Of a stretch of 64,000 bases of DNA, positions 58,664 through 64,000 are shown one piece after another. The notes under the pieces were generated by a model. It saw only the letters and a program-made list of their open reading frames with translations. It made no database searches and was not told the origin of the DNA. Made by a program: the position numbers and the translations under genes. The stretch's first letter is position 1. Each line of letters opens with the position of its first letter. The stretch covers positions 104,436-168,435 of the forward strand of contig JANBRJ010000032.1 of NCBI GenBank assembly GCA_027577595.1, in the 5' to 3' direction. Source of the stretch: Coemansia sp. RSA 487 (Eukaryota > Kickxellomycota > Kickxellomycetes > Kickxellales > Kickxellaceae).

Positions 58664-58698
58664 GTTCTCTTTTTTATTTTTATTTTTCACTTTGAAGT

Positions 58699-60366
58699 CT
58701 AATACAGTTGTTTATGCCACAGGAATTGTGCCAGCATGTACAATGACGCCTGCGGCTGGTAGTAAGGCACCTCATGTCCCGCCTGGTAGACGCGCAAGAA
58801 CGTGAGGTTTTCGGCCGTCCAGTACTCGCCGGCATCGACAAAGTTGCCAGACTTTGTGGGCCACTTCCACGGTGTCTGGCTTGCGCCCTGGAAGGACCGT
58901 GTGCCACGCCATTCGAGCGCCCGCGCAACCAGCATAGTCCCGTACCAGTTGCAGATAAAGTCGGCATCGCCTGTGTACAGAAGCATCGGGATATTGCGGT
59001 CCAATATGTACTCCATTGATGCCATCGCCGACCGCGAGATCTCGTCAGATGTGGATGAGAACCTGTCGTACACAGCGTCGGAGCATTCGGCGAACATAAT
59101 GTCGGGGTTGGCACCAACGGCTGCGGTGAACTCCTTTGACTGCAAGTACTCGACGTAGTCGTCTGGCGGCATCCGCGCATCCACCCGTACATCGTAAGTG
59201 TTTGCATATGACGTCCAGTTGAGCGCACCGTTGCAATAGCGGTCGGCGTAAGCGCATTCATGCGATACGCGCCAGTGCTCGGGTTCCAAGTTGATGCATG
59301 TCGAGTTGTCGCGCATCGCCAGAACGCTTTTGTTTGCGTCATTGTTGCTGTAGCACTTCTCCAAGGCCTTCTTGCATTGTGGGTTGACCACCTTTTCGAG
59401 GTACTTGCATTGCCATGTATCGAATAGCGATGGCGAGTACGTTGATTCGCACCCCATTTGCTTGTATGTCGGTGACTGGATCATGTAGTCGAACATTCCG
59501 TTGCCTATCCCGATGCCTGCGAGCGGTAGCGTGGCAAACCCGCGCGTCTGGAGATCCGTCGAGTTCTTGATAAGATCGTTCATGTGGAGCAAGTATTCAG
59601 TGAACACAGGGATGTACCGCCCGCCGTAGGACTCGCCAAAGATAAACACATCCTTTACCTCGGGCTCGCTGTACACTGTGGTTCGCTCTGTGTTGACCAT
59701 CGAGTGGATCGCTTGCATTGCGCGCCACGCAGTGTCGGCCGCGCCTTCAGTTGAGTTGGGCGACGACCCATACGAAAACCCAGCCCCAATCGGCTGATCT
59801 ATGAACACAAGGTCGGCCACAGTGTTCCATGCCCACGGGTTGCGCTCAACCCCATGGGGAAGCTCCTTGCGCTTACTGTCGTCCATCGATTTATCGTATG
59901 CCACCGATGGCGTGTACAAGCATGGTCCGTTTTCCTGCCAATTGGCGATCTGCGAGCTGCATCCTGGTCCCCCGGAGAACCAGAACACTAGCGGAACGTG
60001 TTCCGTGGTTGCGTTAAAGTCCTGTGCCAACCGTGTACGTGACCCAAAGTACCAGAAAAACACATGCTTTTCATCTTCTAAATCCACATATCCTGAGCGT
60101 TGTCGCACCTCGGGGTCGCAGAGCACCGGGTTGCTGAGCCGCATTGGCGGTGGGTTCTTGGCATCGCTTGAATATATCGCTGATGTACATTGCGCTGCTT
60201 GGTGCTTGACTGTAGTTTGCGATTCTTCGGCCCTAGATACCATGCGCACGCGCAAATCGCCGCTATCTAAGGACATTCGTAGTCGTCCATGGACCCCTTG
60301 CATTACCAGGCATAGTGCAATGCCTAGATAAATGGCATGACCGATGATGCTGTGTGATAGATACAT
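58699..60366 (-). CDS. Serine carboxypeptidase, S10 family (CPY/Kex1-like)
   Basis: The 555-residue secretory protein removes C-terminal amino acids from peptides. A signal peptide at 1-27 precedes an Asn-rich region. Motifs: SGGPGCSS (131-138), nucleophile Ser246 in GESYGGRY, the GDADFICNWYG block with the catalytic Asp, and the His531 loop AGHEVPYYQP. Asn-X-Ser/Thr sites (for example NATT, NSTE, NSTD, NLTF) suggest heavy N-glycosylation. No Kex1-type C-terminal transmembrane segment is present, so a vacuolar or secreted soluble enzyme is more likely than a Golgi one. All catalytic residues are intact. Preference (CPY- or malt CPMW-type) cannot be decided. It lies tail-to-tail with the ABCB gene. 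Confidence 0.95.
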   Translation of the reverse strand: MYLSHSIIGHAIYLGIALCLVMQGVHGRLRMSLDSGDLRVRMVSRAEESQTTVKHQAAQCTSAIYSSDAKNPPPMRLSNPVLCDPEVRQRSGYVDLEDEKHVFFWYFGSRTRLAQDFNATTEHVPLVFWFSGGPGCSSQIANWQENGPCLYTPSVAYDKSMDDSKRKELPHGVERNPWAWNTVADLVFIDQPIGAGFSYGSSPNSTEGAADTAWRAMQAIHSMVNTERTTVYSEPEVKDVFIFGESYGGRYIPVFTEYLLHMNDLIKNSTDLQTRGFATLPLAGIGIGNGMFDYMIQSPTYKQMGCESTYSPSLFDTWQCKYLEKVVNPQCKKALEKCYSNNDANKSVLAMRDNSTCINLEPEHWRVSHECAYADRYCNGALNWTSYANTYDVRVDARMPPDDYVEYLQSKEFTAAVGANPDIMFAECSDAVYDRFSSTSDEISRSAMASMEYILDRNIPMLLYTGDADFICNWYGTMLVARALEWRGTRSFQGASQTPWKWPTKSGNFVDAGEYWTAENLTFLRVYQAGHEVPYYQPQASLYMLAQFLWHKQLY

Positions 60367-61203
60367 GTCTAATAAATATCTTTACAAAAACAATAAAAAT
60401 ACGTATTCTAGGTAAAAGCGATATGACCTCCCTAGCAGAAATAGATAAAATGCCGGCTATATAAAACAATACTGAGAGTAAAAGAGACATTTAGCAAGAA
60501 GAATATCTGTGCTTTTACGGCTACTCTGTGCATGTGTGTTTGTTTGGGAAATTTCAGACAATAGAAGCTGAACTGCCAAGAGCCTTGTTCCCGCACTCCT
60601 GGAGGGATATCTGTACAAGCATGGGTTTAAAAGAGGGGGCGGAGGCGAGAAACAAATGGTGTGGGGGGAGGAGAGGGAATAAGAAGCATACAGCGACTAG
60701 TATAAAACATTGCATAGCGTGTATGCCATATGAATTACTTACTGAAACACCCACACCTGTCAATCCGGCTTTTGCACTTTAACTTGGTGCATAGAACAAA
60801 GCAGAAGAAAATATCTTTTTAGGTGTTGCCGTCTCTAGAAAGTTGTCTTTTCTACTCACACTCTGGCAATGCAAAGGAGATAACAGGTAGTCGGTTTTCG
60901 AAAGGAATGTTTCTTGTATGCGTGGCGCTGCGAATGATGAAATGGCCTGTATGTTGTTGCCGACTCCCATGACTGCAACTACATTTAGCATTATCCGGCT
61001 CTTTATTAAAACGCAAGCCTTGCAACTGGGCACTATGCCCAGTTGCGTGTACCAGCTCCTGTGACGTCAATAGCACAGGTTCCCTGCAATACCTGGATTA
61101 TATGGATATTATTAAAGCAAGTCTTCTCACACGCTCATGCCTCCATAGCATTGAAGGATGCAGTAATTCCAAGAAGGATTCAACTAAATGTGGCTGATGC
61201 TAC
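60367..61203. other. Intergenic region, carboxypeptidase to UPF3
   Basis: No gene is supported. It contains a strong hairpin at 61022-61046 (listed separately), G/A-rich sequence at 60640-60680, and the promoter side of the carboxypeptidase gene. Confidence 0.4.
61022..61046. repeat. GC-rich perfect hairpin, 11-base stem, CTA loop
   Basis: GCAACTGGGCA, loop CTA, TGCCCAGTTGC. The exact 11-base match with a 3-base loop is unlikely by chance at this base composition. It lies in the UPF3 3' flank, about 160 bases past the stop, and may be an RNA structural element or a protein-binding site. Confidence 0.85.
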
Positions 61204-61259
61204 TCACTGTTTACGCCGCCGTGACCGCTTTGACGTTGGTGTTGGGGGAGCAGCTCCAT

Positions 61260-61299
<40 letters not shown>

Positions 61300-63276
61300 C
61301 TTCTTTTTTGCTGATCTGGAGGCAGGGGACTTTGATGACGCTGACGGTGCTGGTTCAGTGGACTTTGCAGCAGCAGCTGCTGACGGTTTGACTGGGATGC
61401 CCTTGACTTTGCGCAAGTGCTCGATAAGCGGTGTGGCCTTGGTCTCCTTCCTGGATTCAGAGTTAAATCCTTGCGTGCCGTTAGTTCCTCCATCCTTACC
61501 CAACGACGCAGTAGCTGCTGCGTACGAAATGTGCGACTGCTGTGTCTCTGCATCCGACAACGAAGCAGATCCCCCAGGCTGCCCGTCATCTTGGGTGCTG
61601 TCTTTGATAGCTGTCTTGAAGAACGCAGCGAAATGCGGATCTGTGTCAATAGTTCCTTCGAGTGGATCGTTAGTAGGCACGGGTGCGGGAAGCGACCATG
61701 GGACGTGCTGGGCCAGTGCAAGCTCTACAATAGCCCTGCTTACCACGCCGTTTTTGCCAAAAGCGTGGCCATGGAAGCGCTGGTAGAAATGGTCGGCTTC
61801 CGCAGGCTCAGCAAATAGTATATATGCCCTGGACGGATCATCAGGCTTTGCCTTTGACCTGTGCTTCTTTCCAGGAGAGTATTGGCGCCAATACGGCTGG
61901 GAGTCCAATCTTGCCAGATTTTCGCTTTCATAAACATCCACTGTAGCCAAATTTGTTTCTGCCAATGACGACCGACGCAGCTCAATATTTCTTTCCTTCT
62001 CAGCAGCTGGTGTTTCTCCGATAGCCGCTACTTCAGCTGAAGCTGGCCCGTTTTCCTTGTCGCTGTCCTTGATCAAGGCGCAAAGTACTTCGCATTCTTT
62101 CTGCTTTACAGAACCCACCTTTTCGGGATCGAACCACGGAAGGGCTGGCTCCACAGACCTCCAGAAAACATGTTCAGGCAGATCGGCTGGTAACCAGCGA
62201 ATACAGATCTTTGTTGTTGGTTTTATCTTGCTTTCTTCCACAGGCTCCTCGTTTACCTCGATCCAACTATACTTTGTAATATCTGCCTCGATTGATTTCT
62301 GCATCATTTTGTCTGTCTCGGGTTGCTTTTGTTTTATCTTGTCAGTCGCGGATAATTCTTTCTTTGTTTTGTTTGTCGCTTTTACCGTCTGCTTTGACTT
62401 GTCCGACCCGGGTAGCTTCTGCTTTGGCTTATCCACCGCGATTTCAGACCTGGCTAGGGACTCCCTACGTTGCGTTTCAGACATATGTGCTTTTTTGGCT
62501 CGTTCAGGCGTAGAAGCACCAGTGCTTGGCCCGCTAGTCTTGAGCTCTGGCTTTTGAGCCCGCTGGGTCTTCTGAGATTTTTGTGCCTCTATCTCGCGCT
62601 GAAGCGTTTTGGACATTCTGCCAGGCGCAGGTCGTGAGCTTTCAGGAACTGTTTGAGCCGCCTGTTTTTCAGCTTGTCTAGGTGTAGTACGTTGTTTTGC
62701 ATCGCTGCTTGTCCGGGTTTTACTTCTAGATGGAATGGTCCTTGGATCTGGCTGCAGCAGATTGGTGGGTCCGGGTTTGGGCTTTTGTCTAGACCTTGCT
62801 AGCTTTGCGTCTTGGTTGGGTGCTGCTGGAACCGCAGTCGATGAGGCAGCCACATCTTTCCCCTTCCCTGCCGCTGTTTTTGATCCTCTTTCAGGTCTGG
62901 TGTTAGTGCTACCTGAAGCACGCTCAGATCTTCCTACAGAGCCTCTGCTATCGCCTGCCTGTCTATCTGGTCTGGCACCCTGCAAAGGAGTCTTTGACTC
63001 GCGGCGACGTGTTCTCTTGGGCGCACTAGGATCGGTTCCGGCGTTTTGCGGCGCGCCCTCCTCAATCATTATCACCTCAGCTATCTGTTCTGATGTTGAA
63101 TTCGCAGCTGCTGAGGGTTCCAGTGGCTTCCTGTGAGATGCATTGGTTCCTCGTCTACGTCCTAATTCTGATGTAGCGCTGTCTTTTCTACTAGCGCTGC
63201 TGCTGCTACTGCTGCTGCTATTGTTCGCAGTGTCCATGAGCCGTTCCGCTGCATTGGTTTGGCGTTTTCTGCTCAT
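61204..63276 (-). CDS. UPF3: Nonsense-mediated decay factor UPF3 (Smg-4/UPF3 domain)
   Basis: UPF3 joins UPF1 and UPF2 to degrade mRNAs with premature stop codons. The 690-residue product has a long Ser/Lys/Pro-rich N-terminus (1-350), then the Smg-4/UPF3 RNP-like domain at about 353-555: TKICIRWLPADLPEHVFWRS opens it, SRAYILFAEPAEADHFYQRF and VVSRAIVELALAQHVPW follow, and TIDTDPHFAAFF marks the end. The two conserved halves are separated by an insertion of roughly 60-90 residues, longer than in typical UPF3. The C-terminus is basic (KRSRRRKQ) after an Ala-rich run encoded by 61261-61291. The TGA stop overlaps GTGAGT, so a further 3' exon cannot be excluded. The start ATG is 63274-63276. Confidence 0.9.
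61261..61291 (-). repeat. (GCA)n tract encoding poly-Ala in UPF3
   Basis: About ten GCA codons in a row near the UPF3 C-terminus; a pure trinucleotide run. Confidence 0.9.
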
Positions 63277-64000
63277 AATAATTGAAATAATAGAGTTGCA
63301 AATTATTTACATACAAAAAAGGAAAGAAAAAGGCAACAGGTATGCCAACAATACTTTTTTTTGTTCTTTTTATACCCTTTTGATCTGATACTGGTAGTAA
63401 TTGGGGCCACACTGCTGCGTTTCTAGCACACAGTGCCAGTAGATGCAGACTCGCCCATGGTGGGGTACTGGCCATTGTGTGTTTATCTCACTATCCGTTT
63501 CGTTGTTAATATTAACTGTCCAGTTTGTTCTATTATATAACCTTGACAGTCGCCAGCATCTATATCATTCACCCGAGGAAATGACGGCGTTGATGGATGG
63601 GCATTGTATCGTCATTGGAAAAGACAGCTGCCTGAATATTGTATGGATCATGACTATCAGGCCAATCGAGCATATGCGCTGTAAACGTTGTGTTGAAGTT
63701 TTGCCCGCTTATGGTCCAGGCATCCACTAGCTGTTTGATTATGCCGTTGTCTCTTGTTTTGGCTTCTCCAAGAGCGCTCCTATCAACCAACAGATCAGGT
63801 CAGCACGAAAATACGGATCGAAAAATACAAGACCGAGCTGACACCCCACAGAAATATCATGGCTGAAGAAGCGTTCGGTGTGCAAAGGTGCTAGATAGCA
63901 AGATCGTGGCTTCATTCAAGGAGTTTGAACAAGTGAGGGTTGATACGCAGGCATTCAATATGCTCTATGCGTCTGAGCAAGCTGCAATCCCGGCTAGGAC
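63277..64000. other. UPF3 upstream region and weak coding remnants at the window edge
   Basis: The UPF3 promoter lies at 63277-63500. Beyond it, a minus-strand open segment near 63569-63799 (PDLLVDRSALGEAKTRD... to FLG) has protein-like composition but no start in context and no recognised domain. A plus-strand segment from about 63870 to the edge (KVLDSKIVASFKEFEQVRVD) is open to the window end. Either may be part of a neighbouring gene or a decayed copy; neither can be called. Confidence 0.3.

Noticed and set aside
1-64000. tRNA, rRNA and CRISPR-like arrays
   Set aside because: No convincing A-box/B-box pair or ribosomal sequence was found by eye on either strand, and no regularly spaced direct repeats exist; a tRNAscan run would settle this.

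Overview
The window is eukaryotic nuclear DNA from a fungus. Genes are compact and mostly intronless, and spliced genes have GT-AG introns of about 120-730 bases with TAG acceptors. The gene set is typically fungal: PMR1-type Ca/Mn pump, Nuf2 and Mis14 kinetochore proteins, FunK1 kinase, NoxR oxidase regulator, S10 carboxypeptidase, GPI-anchored Ser-rich surface proteins. An early-diverging filamentous lineage such as the Kickxellales (Coemansia/Linderina type) fits best. This rests on decayed copies of an expanded F-box-like family that I associate with that group, so the lineage is inference and not a database result. No ribosomal RNA, tRNA, CRISPR array or intact transposon was recognised.

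Layout. 1-14 kb: a truncated F-box/LRR-like protein, protein phosphatase methylesterase (PPE1), a FunK1 kinase with a twice-broken frame, a CLC chloride transporter, cohesin SMC3 (start rebuilt from two small exons) and a Ser-rich GPI protein. 14-31 kb: an AT-richer, gene-poor accessory stretch with a second GPI-type protein, a small beta-grasp-like protein, a dead anion:cation symporter (MFS), a full ABCC transporter, two paralogous monocarboxylate-type MFS carriers, and between these two dead F-box-like genes on opposite strands. 31-64 kb: dense, GC-richer housekeeping DNA with NoxR (four exons rebuilt), tyrosine phosphatase, JMJD4-type hydroxylase, PMR1, glutamate 5-kinase (long N-terminal extension), SDHAF2, a hotdog thioesterase, Mis14/NSL1, a UBL-WLM metalloprotease, DPM2, a SET-MYND methyltransferase, NUF2, two four-helix membrane proteins, a mitochondrial ABCB transporter, a serine carboxypeptidase and UPF3.

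Functional threads: chromosome segregation (SMC3, Mis14, Nuf2), secretory pathway and ion homeostasis (PMR1, CLC, DPM2, carboxypeptidase), mitochondria (SDHAF2, ABCB), translation and mRNA quality control (JMJD4, UPF3), redox signalling (NoxR) and solute transport (ABCC, MFS). No operon-like logic is expected; the genes are separate transcription units, many convergent with gaps of 35-150 bases.

The most notable observations are: a CLC protein whose proton glutamate is Gln and whose anion-site motifs are altered; initiator exons of only 12 and 15 coding bases in NoxR and SMC3; a glutamate 5-kinase with about 263 extra N-terminal residues; a diverged Cys-containing exon present as an inverted pair at 55.5-56.1 kb; and a run of in-frame stop codons in a 9-base tandem repeat at the end of the WLM protease gene.
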